64,000 nt of DNA, from assembly GCF_038404985.1 (NCBI RefSeq), contig NZ_JBBKBA010000001.1, positions 1,206,001 to 1,270,000 on the forward strand. The letters are read 5' to 3'. The position numbers and the translations under genes were made by a program. The stretch's first letter is position 1. Every line of letters starts with the position of its first letter. Of the stretch, positions 1 to 9,653 are shown piece after piece. Below the pieces are notes generated by a model. That model searched no databases, was not told the DNA's origin, and saw nothing but the letters and a program-made list of their open reading frames with translations. This DNA is from Ferrovibrio sp. MS7. Its GTDB lineage: Bacteria > Pseudomonadota > Alphaproteobacteria > Ferrovibrionales > Ferrovibrionaceae.

Positions 1-205
1 CCAGGGCCAGGGCTGGCGGAAAGCCGGCGCCGGTGTTGCATTTCGCCGCATTCGGCGCCGTGGTAACGGTTGGGTAAGATCGAACCGGAATACTCCCTGC
101 ACAACCTCGGCGTTGATTCCGGGGGCCTGGGCATGGCCCGGGCGATTCCGTCATTCCCGATGGGATGGCATGATGAATGCGGTGTCAGGGTAGGACAGGA
201 CAGGC
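1..205. other. Upstream region of the GT41 locus, no gene seen
   Basis: No convincing reading frame lies here. The stretch holds the 5' flank of the large glycosyltransferase gene, a small GGCCTGGGCATGGCCCGGG-like partial palindrome near 124-142, and a CCGTCATTCCCG fragment near 148-159 that resembles the ends of the dispersed palindromic repeats found elsewhere in the window. A purine-rich AGGACAGG just before the ATG at 206 can serve as ribosome binding site. I could not pick a convincing promoter. Confidence 0.4.
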
Positions 206-3200
206 ATGGCCAAGGCGGCGGCAGGCGGGGTGGTGACGGCACAGGCGGTGGTTGAGGCAGCGGTGGCTGCCTTCCAGCGCGGGGCTTATGAGGAAACCGA
301 GAAGCTCTGCCGCGTGCTGCTGAATGCCGCGCCGAATGATCCGGCGGCCTTGCAATTGCTTGGCCTTGCCGCTTTTCGCCGCGGCCAGTTGATTGATGCC
401 GAGGCGACCCTGGCCAAGGCGGCCGCCAATGCCAAGACCTCGCCGGAAATCCAGGCCAACCACGCCGCCGTGCTGCGGGCGCTGGGGCGGCTGAAGGATG
501 CCGAGGCGGCCAACCGCCGCGCCATTGCGCTGAAAGAGGATTTCCCCGAGGGGCACCAGAATCTCGGCAACACGCTGCGCGATCTCGGCCGCCATGCCGA
601 GGCCGAAGTCGCCTTCCGCCGTGCCGTCGAGCTGAAGCCGAATTTTTCCGATGCCTGGCTCAGCCTCGGCCGCCTGCTGCAACTGGTCGGCCGTCTCGCC
701 GATTCGGAAGTGGCATTCCGCAAGGTGATCGAGCTGAAGCCGGATTTCGCCGATGTGCACAGCGATCTCGGCAATTCGCTGATGGGCCTGGACCGTCTGA
801 CGGAAGCCGAGGCGTCTTTCCGCCAGGCGCTGGCACTGAAGCCGAACAGCCATGAGGCATCGGTCAATCTCGCCGCCCTGCTGCTGCGTGCCGGTCGCCC
901 GAACGATGCCGAAATCTTCGCCCGCCGTGCCCTGGCGCTGAAGCCCGATCTGCATCAGGGCTTCAACAATCTCGCCATCGCGCTGGAGGACCAGGGCCGC
1001 CTGGATGAAGCCTCCGGCGTGTTCCGCCAGGTGCTGAAGCTGAAGCCGGATTATGCCTCCGGCCATAGCAGCCTGCTGTTCTGCCTCAATTACCGCCACG
1101 ATCTTTCCGCCGAGGAAATCGCCGAGGAATACCGCACCTGGGACAAGACCCACGCGAGGCCTTTGCTGCCGCGTCCGCTGCGCCATGCCAACAGCCCGGA
1201 AGCCGGTCGCAAGCTGAAGATCGGCTATGTCTCGCCGGATTTCCGCCAGCATGCCGTTGCGTTGTTCTTCGAACCGGTACTGGAAGCGCATGACCGCGAG
1301 CAGGTCGAGATCTATCTCTATGGCGAAGTCAGCAATCCCGATGCGGTGACACAGCGGCTGAAATCCAAGGCCGATCACTGGCGCAGTACGGTGGGCCTGA
1401 GCGACGACCGCATGGCGGCGCTGATCCGCCAGGATGGCATCGATGTACTGATCGATCTTGCCGGGCACACCGCCGGCAACCGTCTACTGGTTTTCGCGCG
1501 CAAGCCGGCGCCGGTGCAGTTCAGCTACTTGATCGGCCATGGCACCACCACGGGCCTGTCCGCCATCGACGGTTTCATTTCCGATGACTTCATGGTGCCG
1601 GAAGGCTTCGAGCATCTGTTCTCGGAAAAGATCATCCGCATCCCGCGCTCGCCACTGGTCTACCGGCCGCCGGAGCATATGCCCGATGTCGGTCCGCTAC
1701 CGGCGAAGCAGTGTGGCAAGCTGCGGTTCGGCTGTTTCAGCCGCACCGTGCGCATCAACGAAGATGTCATCGCCATCTGGGCTGAATTGCTCAACCGCAT
1801 CCCGGATGCCACGCTGGTGCTTAATTCGAAGCCTTTCGCGGAAAAGTTCACGCGCCAGATGTTCGAGGAGCGTTTCGCGACGCACGGTATCGGGCCGGAG
1901 CGGCTGGAACTGATCTATACCCAACCGCAGCCCAAGACCTGGGCGCATTACAACGAAATCGATATTGCGCTGGATCCGTTCCCGCATAATGCTGGCACCA
2001 CCACCATCGAGGCGCTCTGGATGGGCGTGCCGGTGTTGAGCCTGGCGGCCAGGCCGTCGGTGGGGCGCTTCGGCGCCTCGATCCTCGGCGCGCTCGGCAT
2101 GAGCGACTGGGTGGCGGCCGATCCGGACGAGTATCTCGATATCGCCGAACGCTGGGCCAAGGACATCGATGGCCTGGCCAAGCTGCGGGCTGGCCTGCGC
2201 GACCGCTTCGAGGCTTCGGCGATGCGCGATGCGCCGGGCCTGGCGCGTGCCATCGAAACCGCCTACCGCCAGCTCTGGAACGATTGGTGCGAAAGCCGCG
2301 CGCTCGCCGGCACCGAGCCACCGGAAGCCGAGCGGCCACTGACCTATTCCGATGTCGTCGCCGCCTTCAATGTCGGTGACCGCGAACAGGCCCGCCGCAT
2401 CTGCGCCGCCCTGCTGGAGCAACAGCCAGACAATGCCGATGCGCTGCAGGCGATGGGCGTGCTGTGCTGCGACGTGAAGGATTATCCGGCGGCGATGAAA
2501 TGGCTGTCGCGCGCCGTAGCGATCAATCCGAATTTGCCGGAATACTGGTCCTCGCTCGGCGTCGTTGCCCGCGCCATGAAACTGCATGGCGATGCGGAGA
2601 ATTTCTACCGCAAGGCCATTGCGCTGCGGCCCATTTTTGCCGAGGCCTACAACAATCTCGGCAATGCGCTGCGCGATCAGGGCAAGCTGGTGGAAGCCGA
2701 GGAGGCCTTGCGCAAGGCCATCGAGCAGAAGCCGGATTTCGAGGATGCCATGGTCAATCTTGGCCTGGTGCTGCTCGCCCGCGAACGTTTCGACGATGCC
2801 GAAGTGGTGCTGCGCAAGGTGCTGGCGCTGAAGCCGGAGCGACCGGATATTCACGATGCCCTGGCGATCATGCTGATGCGTCGTGGCCGGCTCTCGGAAG
2901 CCGAGGAATTTGCCCGCTCGTCGTTGCGCCTGCGGCCCGATCATCCGGCCACGCTCGGCACGCTCGGCGTGGTGCTGGAAGACCAGGCACGCCATGACGA
3001 AGCGCTGGCGGCCCTGCGCCGCGCCGTCACCATCGCGCCCGGTGATCTCGCCGTTTCCTCCAGCCTGCTATTCTGCCAGAACTACCGCCCCGGTGCGACG
3101 GCAGAGGAAATCTTCGAGGAATACAAGCGTTGGGACGACCGCCACGGCAAGCCGCATCTGCCCAATCCGCTACGCCATGACAATGATCCGAACCCGAACC

Positions 3201-6200
3201 GCAAGCTGAAGATCGGCTATGTCTCGCCCGATCTGCGCCAGCATGTGGTGTCGCTGTTCTTCGAGCCAGTGCTGTCGGTGCATGATCGCGGCAAGTTCGA
3301 AATCTTCCTCTATGGCGAAGTGCCGAATCCGGATGCGATGACCACGCGCTTTCAGAAGATGGCTGATCACTGGCGCAGCACGGTGGGCAAGAGCGACGAT
3401 GAAGTCGCCAACATGATCCGCGCCGATGGCATCGACATCCTGATTGACCTGGCCGGCCACACGGCGGGCAACCGCCTCACTATGTTCGCGCGCAAGCCGG
3501 CGCCGGTGCAGTTCACCTATCTGATCGGCCATGGCACCACCACCGGCCTCAGTGCCATCGATGGCTTCCTGGTCGATGCCGCCATGGTGCCGGAAGGCTA
3601 TGATCATCTGTTCGCCGAGAAGGTGGTGCGCCTGCCGCGTTCGCCGCTCTGCTACATGGCGCCGCCGGCGATGCCGCTGGTGGCCCCATTGCCGGCGCTG
3701 AAAAAAGGCAAGAAGAAAAAGCCTGTCGTCACCTTCGGCTGTTTCAGCCGCACGGTGCGCATGAATGACGAGGTGATCGAGGTCTGGTCGCGGATTCTGA
3801 ATGAGATTCCGAATGCGCGCCTGGTGCTGAATTCCAAGCCCTTCACCGATGAGCCGACGCGCAAGCTGTTTCTCGACCGTTTCGCAGCCCATGGCGTCGA
3901 GCCGGAACGGCTCGACCTGATCTTCACCAACCCGCAGCCGCGCACCTGGGACTACTACGGCAATATCGATATCGCGCTGGACCCGTTCCCGCATAATGCC
4001 GGCACCACCACCATCGAAGCTTTGTGGATGGGCGTGCCGGTCCTAAGTCTGGCTGGCCGGCCCTCGGTGGGCCGTTTCGGCGCCTCGATCCTCGGCGCGC
4101 TCGGCATGGATGACTGGGTGGCGCAGAACCACGACGAATACGTCGCGATTGCCAAGAAATGGGCCAACGACCTGCCGGCCCTGGCGGAGCTGCGGCGCAA
4201 TCTGCGCGGCACATTCGAAAAGTCGCCGATGCGCGATGGCGTTTCGCTCACCCGCGCCATCGAACAGGCCTATATCCAGTTCTGGCATGACTGGTGCGCC
4301 AGCCAGGGCGCCAAGTCTGCCGTGCCGGCGGTTGCCAAGCCGGCGGCGACGCCGGCCCAGGAAGCTGCTGCCAAGGCGCAAGCCCTGCTGGATGCGGCGA
4401 TCCGGGCGTTCCAGTCCGGGCAATTGCCGCAGGCCGAGCAGGCTGCCGTGGCTTTGCTCGCCCTGGCACCGAAAAATGCCGATGCCTTGCATATCCTCGG
4501 TCTGATCGCCTATCGCCGCCGCGACTGGCAGAAAGCCGCCGATCTGATCGGCGAAGCGGTGAAGCAGCTGCCGGACATGGCGGAATTGCGCTGGAACCGC
4601 GCCGGTGCGCTGCGCCAGCTTGGCCGCCTCAAGGAAGCCGAAGCCGAATGCCGCAAGGCGGTGGCGCTGAAGCCGGATTCGGCGGAAGCGCGCAACAACC
4701 TGGCCAACACGCTCAAGGATCTCGGCAAGCTCGATGAATCCGAGCAGGAATTCCGCGAAGCGGTGCGGCTCAGGCCGAACTATCCCCATGGCTGGGCCAA
4801 TCTCGGCAACACGCTGTTCGCCATGGGCCGCTTTGTCGAGGCCGAGGAAGCCTGCCGCAAATCCATTGCGCTGGAAGCGCGCAATCCGGATGCCCATAAC
4901 AATCTCGGCAATGCCCTGCTCGGCCAGGAGCGGCTGGACGAGGCCGCGGAATCCTTCCGTGCCGCACTGGCGATCAATCCGGACTATGTGCTCAGCCATT
5001 CCAACCTGCTGTTCTGCTCGAACTACCGTGCCGATCTCACGGCGGAAGAGATCTATGCCGAATACCGGCGCTGGGATGAGCGTTTCGGCAAGCCGAAGCT
5101 GCCGAACCCGTTGCAGCATGCCAATGCCCGCGAGCCGGAACGACGGCTGAAGGTCGGCTATGTCTCGCCGGATTTCCGCAATCATGCGGTGGCGATGTTC
5201 TTCGAGCCGCTGCTGGCCTCGCGCGACAAGGCGGCTTTCGAGATTTACCTCTATGGCGAGGTGCCGACGCCGGATGCGATCACCGAGCGGCTGAAATCGC
5301 AGGCCGATCACTGGCGCGGCACTGTGGGCAAGGGCGATGACGATGTGGCGGCGATGATCCGCGCCGATGGCATCGACATCCTGGTCGATCTGGCCGGCCA
5401 TACGGCGGGCAACCGGCTCGGCGTGTTCACGCGCAAGCCGGCGCCGGTGCAGTTCAGCTACCTGATCGGCCAGGGCTATACCACCGGCCTGTCGGCGGTG
5501 GATGGCTTCTTCTCCGATGATTACATGGTGCCGCAGGGCTTCGAGCACCTGTTCTCGGAGCGCATCGTGCGGCTTGGCCGCTCGCCCCTGGTCTACCGCC
5601 CACCGGAAGCAATGCCGGAAGTGGGGCCGCTGCCGGCCTTGCGCAACGGCCATGTCACCTTCGGCAGTTTCAGCCGCACCGTGCGCCTGAACGAGAAGGT
5701 GATTGCCCTGTGGTCTCGGCTGCTGAAGCGCGTGCCGGATTCGCGCCTGGTGCTGAATTCCAAACCCTTCGCCGAGGCTGCGACGCGGGATCTGTTCCAG
5801 CAGCGCTTCGATGCCCATGGCATCACACCGGAACGGTTGGAGCTGATCTACACCTTCCCGCAGACCAAGACCTGGGCGCATTACAACGAGATCGACATTG
5901 CGCTGGATCCGTTCCCGCATAATGCCGGCACCACAACCATTGAGGCGTTGTGGATGGGTGTGCCGGTATTGAGCAAGGCAGACCGGCCTTCGGTAGGCCG
6001 CTTCGGTGCCTCGATCCTTGGCGCGTTGGAAATGCAGGATTGGGTCACCGAGGATGAGGCCGCCTATATTGAGATCGGAGCCCGCTGGGCCGGCAATCTC
6101 GAGGCTTTGGCGCAGCTCCGCGCCGGCCTGCGGCCGCGTTTCGAAGCCTCGCCGATGCGCGACGGGCCCGGCCTGGCGAAGGCCATTGAAGCCGGCTATC

Positions 6201-6232
6201 GCCAGCTCTGGCGGGAGTGGTGCGGCGGATGA
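206..6232 (+). CDS. Triple-fused TPR / GT41 (SPINDLY-type O-GlcNAc transferase-like) glycosyltransferase, 2008 aa
   Basis: Three complete TPR plus GT41 units in one chain. Unit 1 has TPRs at about residues 5-320 and a catalytic region at 336-700. Unit 2 has TPRs from about 711 and catalysis from 1000. An Ala/Pro-rich linker at about 1365-1395 leads to unit 3, with TPRs from about 1395 and catalysis from 1647. Each unit carries the GYVSPD-type motif with the base-position His (H349, H1013, H1660) and the nucleotide-binding HNAGTTTIEALWMGVPV block. The Lys that contacts the UDP diphosphate in OGT (human K842) aligns by eye with Arg in all three (R516, R1185, R1827). Such enzymes move a sugar from a nucleotide sugar to Ser/Thr of protein targets in the cytoplasm. 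The acceptor here is unknown; flagellin or another surface protein is a guess. The usual family length is 550-750 residues, so the fusion is odd. The ATG at 206 follows AGGACAGG. Confidence 0.9.
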   Translation: MAKAAAGGVVTAQAVVEAAVAAFQRGAYEETEKLCRVLLNAAPNDPAALQLLGLAAFRRGQLIDAEATLAKAAANAKTSPEIQANHAAVLRALGRLKDAEAANRRAIALKEDFPEGHQNLGNTLRDLGRHAEAEVAFRRAVELKPNFSDAWLSLGRLLQLVGRLADSEVAFRKVIELKPDFADVHSDLGNSLMGLDRLTEAEASFRQALALKPNSHEASVNLAALLLRAGRPNDAEIFARRALALKPDLHQGFNNLAIALEDQGRLDEASGVFRQVLKLKPDYASGHSSLLFCLNYRHDLSAEEIAEEYRTWDKTHARPLLPRPLRHANSPEAGRKLKIGYVSPDFRQHAVALFFEPVLEAHDREQVEIYLYGEVSNPDAVTQRLKSKADHWRSTVGLSDDRMAALIRQDGIDVLIDLAGHTAGNRLLVFARKPAPVQFSYLIGHGTTTGLSAIDGFISDDFMVPEGFEHLFSEKIIRIPRSPLVYRPPEHMPDVGPLPAKQCGKLRFGCFSRTVRINEDVIAIWAELLNRIPDATLVLNSKPFAEKFTRQMFEERFATHGIGPERLELIYTQPQPKTWAHYNEIDIALDPFPHNAGTTTIEALWMGVPVLSLAARPSVGRFGASILGALGMSDWVAADPDEYLDIAERWAKDIDGLAKLRAGLRDRFEASAMRDAPGLARAIETAYRQLWNDWCESRALAGTEPPEAERPLTYSDVVAAFNVGDREQARRICAALLEQQPDNADALQAMGVLCCDVKDYPAAMKWLSRAVAINPNLPEYWSSLGVVARAMKLHGDAENFYRKAIALRPIFAEAYNNLGNALRDQGKLVEAEEALRKAIEQKPDFEDAMVNLGLVLLARERFDDAEVVLRKVLALKPERPDIHDALAIMLMRRGRLSEAEEFARSSLRLRPDHPATLGTLGVVLEDQARHDEALAALRRAVTIAPGDLAVSSSLLFCQNYRPGATAEEIFEEYKRWDDRHGKPHLPNPLRHDNDPNPNRKLKIGYVSPDLRQHVVSLFFEPVLSVHDRGKFEIFLYGEVPNPDAMTTRFQKMADHWRSTVGKSDDEVANMIRADGIDILIDLAGHTAGNRLTMFARKPAPVQFTYLIGHGTTTGLSAIDGFLVDAAMVPEGYDHLFAEKVVRLPRSPLCYMAPPAMPLVAPLPALKKGKKKKPVVTFGCFSRTVRMNDEVIEVWSRILNEIPNARLVLNSKPFTDEPTRKLFLDRFAAHGVEPERLDLIFTNPQPRTWDYYGNIDIALDPFPHNAGTTTIEALWMGVPVLSLAGRPSVGRFGASILGALGMDDWVAQNHDEYVAIAKKWANDLPALAELRRNLRGTFEKSPMRDGVSLTRAIEQAYIQFWHDWCASQGAKSAVPAVAKPAATPAQEAAAKAQALLDAAIRAFQSGQLPQAEQAAVALLALAPKNADALHILGLIAYRRRDWQKAADLIGEAVKQLPDMAELRWNRAGALRQLGRLKEAEAECRKAVALKPDSAEARNNLANTLKDLGKLDESEQEFREAVRLRPNYPHGWANLGNTLFAMGRFVEAEEACRKSIALEARNPDAHNNLGNALLGQERLDEAAESFRAALAINPDYVLSHSNLLFCSNYRADLTAEEIYAEYRRWDERFGKPKLPNPLQHANAREPERRLKVGYVSPDFRNHAVAMFFEPLLASRDKAAFEIYLYGEVPTPDAITERLKSQADHWRGTVGKGDDDVAAMIRADGIDILVDLAGHTAGNRLGVFTRKPAPVQFSYLIGQGYTTGLSAVDGFFSDDYMVPQGFEHLFSERIVRLGRSPLVYRPPEAMPEVGPLPALRNGHVTFGSFSRTVRLNEKVIALWSRLLKRVPDSRLVLNSKPFAEAATRDLFQQRFDAHGITPERLELIYTFPQTKTWAHYNEIDIALDPFPHNAGTTTIEALWMGVPVLSKADRPSVGRFGASILGALEMQDWVTEDEAAYIEIGARWAGNLEALAQLRAGLRPRFEASPMRDGPGLAKAIEAGYRQLWREWCGG

Positions 6233-8016
6233 CATCGCCGGGCGCCAGCACGGGCGCCGATATCGGCGCATTGCTGCAGGCGTCGCTGGCTGCGGCCAAG
6301 GCGGGCGATCTCGACCGCTGCTTCGCTTTAGCCAAGCAGGTGCTGCGGCTGGATCCGGCGCATCGCGATGCGTTGCGCCTGGCCGCGCTCTCGGCGGTAC
6401 AGCGTTATAACTGGCCGATAGCCACCCGCTACCTGCAGCAGTATCTGCAGTTTTATCCCAATGATGCCGGCATGCTGGTGCATCTCACCAATGTGATGGT
6501 GAATAGCGGCGATGCGGCTGAACTTGACAGCGTGTTCCGTGCCGCCTTGGCGGCCTCGCCGCCTGGGCCGAAACTATGGCAGCGCCTGGTCTATGGCCTG
6601 ATGAGCGCCAACCGCACCGGTGATGCCCGGCGCTATGCCGAGGAAGCGCAGGCGCTATTTCCGGCCTTGCCGGATTTCGAGAGCGCGCTGGCCATAATCC
6701 TGGTGCGCGAAGGCCGCATGGATGAGGCCCGCGAGGCGTTGCGCAAAGTGGTCGAACGCTATCCGCATCTGGCGGTGCCGCATAGCAACCTGCTGTTCTG
6801 CCTCAACTACGACATGACGCTGACGCCGGAACAGCTTTTTGCCGAATACCAGCGCTACGATGAACGGCATGGCCGGCCATATCTGCCGCAGCCCTTGCAG
6901 CATGGCAACAGCCGCGATCCGGCACGACGACTGAAGGTTGGCTATGTCTCCGCCGATTTCTGCCGTCATGTGGTGCCGATGTTCTTCGAGCCGCTGCTGC
7001 GTGGCCATGACCGAGAGGCGGTGGGGGTGTATCTCTATGCCGAAGTATCCGTGCCAGACCAAGTAAGCCAGCGGCTGCGCGAACAGGCGGATCATTGGCG
7101 GGTCATAGTCGGCAAGAGCGACGATGACGTGGCAGCGATGATCCGAACCGACGGCATCGACATTCTGGTCGATCTTTCCGGCCATACGGCAGGCAACCGG
7201 CTGGGCGTGTTTGCACGCAAGCCGGCGCCGGTGCAGTTCAGCTATCTCATCGGGGCCGGCTATACCACCGGGCTTTCCGCTATCGACGGTTTCTTCGCCG
7301 ATGCCGAGATGGTGCCGCCGGGATATGAGCATCTGTTTTCGGAAAGAATTATGCGGCTTGGCCGCTCGCCGCTGGCCTATCAGCCACCCGATGATGTGCC
7401 GGCTATCGGGCCACTGCCGGCCTTGCGCAATGGCCATGTCACCTTCGGCTGCTTCAGCCGAGCGGTGCGGATCAACGACCGCGTCGTCGCGCTCTGGGCG
7501 CAATTGCTGCAGCACGTGCCAGCTTCCCGCCTGGTGCTGAACAACCGGCCCTTTGTCGATGCCGCGACGCGGCAGTTTTTTGCCGAACGCTTCGCTGCCC
7601 ATGGCATCGCGGCGGAACGGCTGGACCTGATCTTCACCTCGCCGCAGGCCAAGACCTGGGAATATTACAACGAGATCGATATCGCGCTCGATCCATTCCC
7701 GCATAATGCCGGCACCACCACGATTGAAGCCTTGTGGATGGGGGTGCCGGTGTTGAGCCGCTCGGATCGGCCATCGGTTGGCCGTTTTGGTGCCTCGATC
7801 CTCGGTGCGCTCGGCATGAGCGACTGGGTGGCGCCTGATGATGCCGGTTTCATTGCAGCGGGGATCGCCAAGGCCGGCGATCTTGCGGCGCTGGCGCAAC
7901 TTCGCGCCGGCTTGCGTCAGCGTTTTGAAGCATCGCCGATGCGCGATGGTGCCGGGCTGGCCCGCGCTATAGAAGCCGGCTATCGCCAGCTCTGGCGCGA
8001 ATGGTGTGCCGGATGA
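6229..8016 (+). CDS. TPR / GT41 O-GlcNAc transferase-like protein (fourth unit)
   Basis: A stand-alone paralogue of the fused protein just upstream. About 230 residues of degenerate TPR helices precede a GT41 catalytic region from residue 234, with His247 in the GYVSADF block, Arg414 where OGT has its diphosphate-binding Lys, and the HNAGTTTIEALWMGVPV block near residue 490. The ATG at 6229 overlaps the upstream stop as ATGA, so I prefer it to the in-frame GTG at 6217; translation is probably coupled. The chain is 595 residues. The likely role is protein glycosylation in the cytoplasm with the neighbouring units. Substrate is not visible from sequence. Confidence 0.88.
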   Translation: MTSPGASTGADIGALLQASLAAAKAGDLDRCFALAKQVLRLDPAHRDALRLAALSAVQRYNWPIATRYLQQYLQFYPNDAGMLVHLTNVMVNSGDAAELDSVFRAALAASPPGPKLWQRLVYGLMSANRTGDARRYAEEAQALFPALPDFESALAIILVREGRMDEAREALRKVVERYPHLAVPHSNLLFCLNYDMTLTPEQLFAEYQRYDERHGRPYLPQPLQHGNSRDPARRLKVGYVSADFCRHVVPMFFEPLLRGHDREAVGVYLYAEVSVPDQVSQRLREQADHWRVIVGKSDDDVAAMIRTDGIDILVDLSGHTAGNRLGVFARKPAPVQFSYLIGAGYTTGLSAIDGFFADAEMVPPGYEHLFSERIMRLGRSPLAYQPPDDVPAIGPLPALRNGHVTFGCFSRAVRINDRVVALWAQLLQHVPASRLVLNNRPFVDAATRQFFAERFAAHGIAAERLDLIFTSPQAKTWEYYNEIDIALDPFPHNAGTTTIEALWMGVPVLSRSDRPSVGRFGASILGALGMSDWVAPDDAGFIAAGIAKAGDLAALAQLRAGLRQRFEASPMRDGAGLARAIEAGYRQLWREWCAG

Positions 8017-9653
8017 CGGAAAAGACGCTTGCCGAAGCCGCGGCGGCGCTCGAGGGCGGCGACAATGATCTGGCCTTCCAGCTTGCCAAGGCGGTACTGC
8101 GGGTGGCGCCAGCTACAGTCGCGGCCCTGCGCCTGGCCGGATTGGCTGCGATGCGGAAGGGCGTCTGGCCGGTGGCATTGCGCTATTTTGATCAGGCGCT
8201 AGCGCTGGTGCCGGCGGATGCGGAGCTTGCCCGTCTGCGCGATGCCTGCCGCGACAAGGCCGGCGATCTGGCGGTGCCAACCGTGAAGCAAGAGGCCGCG
8301 CCGCCGCCGATCCGCCTGGTCAATTTGTTGCTTGCCCAGGAAAAGCTACCGCAGGCGGAAAAGCTGCTGCGGCAGATGCTGGTGTTGCAGCCGGAAGACT
8401 CCTCGGCGCATTCCAGCCTGTTGTTCTGCACCAATTACCGCATGGATCTTACGCCGGAGCAGATTTATGCCGAATACCACCGCTGGGATGAAGTGCATGG
8501 TCGGCCACGCCTGCCGAAGCCATTGGCGCATGACAACAAGCCGGAACCCGGGCGGCGCCTGAAGCTCGGCTATGTCTCGCCGGATTTCCGCCGTCATGCC
8601 GTCGCGCTGTTTTTCGAGCCGCTGCTGGCCGCCCATGACCGCGTGTCTTTCGAGATCTATCTCTACAGCGAAGTGCAGAAGCCGGACCACATCACCGAGC
8701 GGCTGAAGGCTCAGGCCGATCACTGGCGCAGCACAGTGGGTTTGAATGACGCCGCCGTGGCGGCCATGATCCGCGCTGATGGCATTGATGTGCTGGTTGA
8801 CCTTGCCGGTCATACCGGCGGCAACCGGCTGCTAACCTTCGCGCGCAAGCCGGCACCGGTGCAGTTCAGTTATCTGATCGGCGCTGGCTGCACCACCGGG
8901 CTTTCCGCCATCGATGGTTTCTTCGCCGACGATGCCATGGTGCCGCCTGGGCGCGAAAATCTTTTCTCCGAACGCGTGATGCGACTTGGCCGCGTGCCGC
9001 TGGCCTATCGTCCGCCCGAAGGTATGGCGGAGGTCGGCCCGCTGCCGGCGTTGCGCAACGGCTATGTCACGTTCGGCCATTTCGGCCGCACGGTACGGCT
9101 GAATGAAAGCGTGGTGGCGGCCTGGGCCGCATTGCTGCAGGCGGTGCCGGATGCGCGGCTGATGCTGAATGCCAAGACCTTCCTGGATGAGGGTATACGA
9201 CAGGATTTCAGCCAGCGCTTCGCCACCCATGGCATCGCGCCGGAGCGGCTCAGCCTGGTCTATACCCACCCGCAGACCGCCACCTGGGCGGCCTATAATC
9301 AGATCGATATCGCGCTGGACCCGTTTCCGCATAATGCCGGCACCACCACCATCGAGGCCCTGTGGATGGGGGTGCCGGTGGTCAGCATGGCCGCCCGTCC
9401 GCCGCTGGGGCGTTTCGGCGCCAGTATTCTGGGCGCGCTCGGCATGGGCGATTGGGTGGCCGAGGACAGGACTGGCTATCTCGGGATCGCCACCCGCTGG
9501 GCGAATGATCTCGAAGCGCTGGCCAGGATCCGTGCCGGATTGCGACCGCGCTTCGAAGCCTCGGTCCTGCGCGACGCGCCCGGGCTGGTGCAGGCCATGG
9601 AGGCCGGCTACCGCCAGCTCTGGCGTGAATGGTGTGCGTCAGCCGGCGCCTGA
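8013..9653 (+). CDS. TPR / GT41 O-GlcNAc transferase-like protein (fifth unit)
   Basis: The fifth GT41 unit in the row and the one with the shortest N-terminal region: about 180 residues, with only one or two recognisable TPRs, before catalysis begins at residue 182. His195 and Arg362 occupy the same positions as in the sister units, and the HNAGTTTIEALWMGVPV block is intact. The start ATG at 8013 overlaps the previous stop as ATGA; an in-frame ATG at 8001 is less likely. The chain is 546 residues. The stop at 9651-9653 directly abuts the stop of the convergent transporter gene (TGATCA). Function is inferred as for the other units. Confidence 0.87.
   Translation: MTEKTLAEAAAALEGGDNDLAFQLAKAVLRVAPATVAALRLAGLAAMRKGVWPVALRYFDQALALVPADAELARLRDACRDKAGDLAVPTVKQEAAPPPIRLVNLLLAQEKLPQAEKLLRQMLVLQPEDSSAHSSLLFCTNYRMDLTPEQIYAEYHRWDEVHGRPRLPKPLAHDNKPEPGRRLKLGYVSPDFRRHAVALFFEPLLAAHDRVSFEIYLYSEVQKPDHITERLKAQADHWRSTVGLNDAAVAAMIRADGIDVLVDLAGHTGGNRLLTFARKPAPVQFSYLIGAGCTTGLSAIDGFFADDAMVPPGRENLFSERVMRLGRVPLAYRPPEGMAEVGPLPALRNGYVTFGHFGRTVRLNESVVAAWAALLQAVPDARLMLNAKTFLDEGIRQDFSQRFATHGIAPERLSLVYTHPQTATWAAYNQIDIALDPFPHNAGTTTIEALWMGVPVVSMAARPPLGRFGASILGALGMGDWVAEDRTGYLGIATRWANDLEALARIRAGLRPRFEASVLRDAPGLVQAMEAGYRQLWREWCASAGA

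Noticed and set aside
206-6232. Assembly artefact as the cause of the triple GT41 fusion
   Set aside because: The three units differ throughout in sequence and TPR length, and the linker is unique, so a simple misassembly of one repeat is unlikely. Read-level proof is still outside what I can see.
4043-6271. Long antisense open frame (742 aa) and similar ones at 185-1468, 1697-2995 and 6655-7899 opposite the GT41 genes
   Set aside because: They mirror the repeated sense coding sequence, have low-complexity Arg/Gln/Ile/Ala composition and no domain signature. They are shadows of GC-rich codon use.
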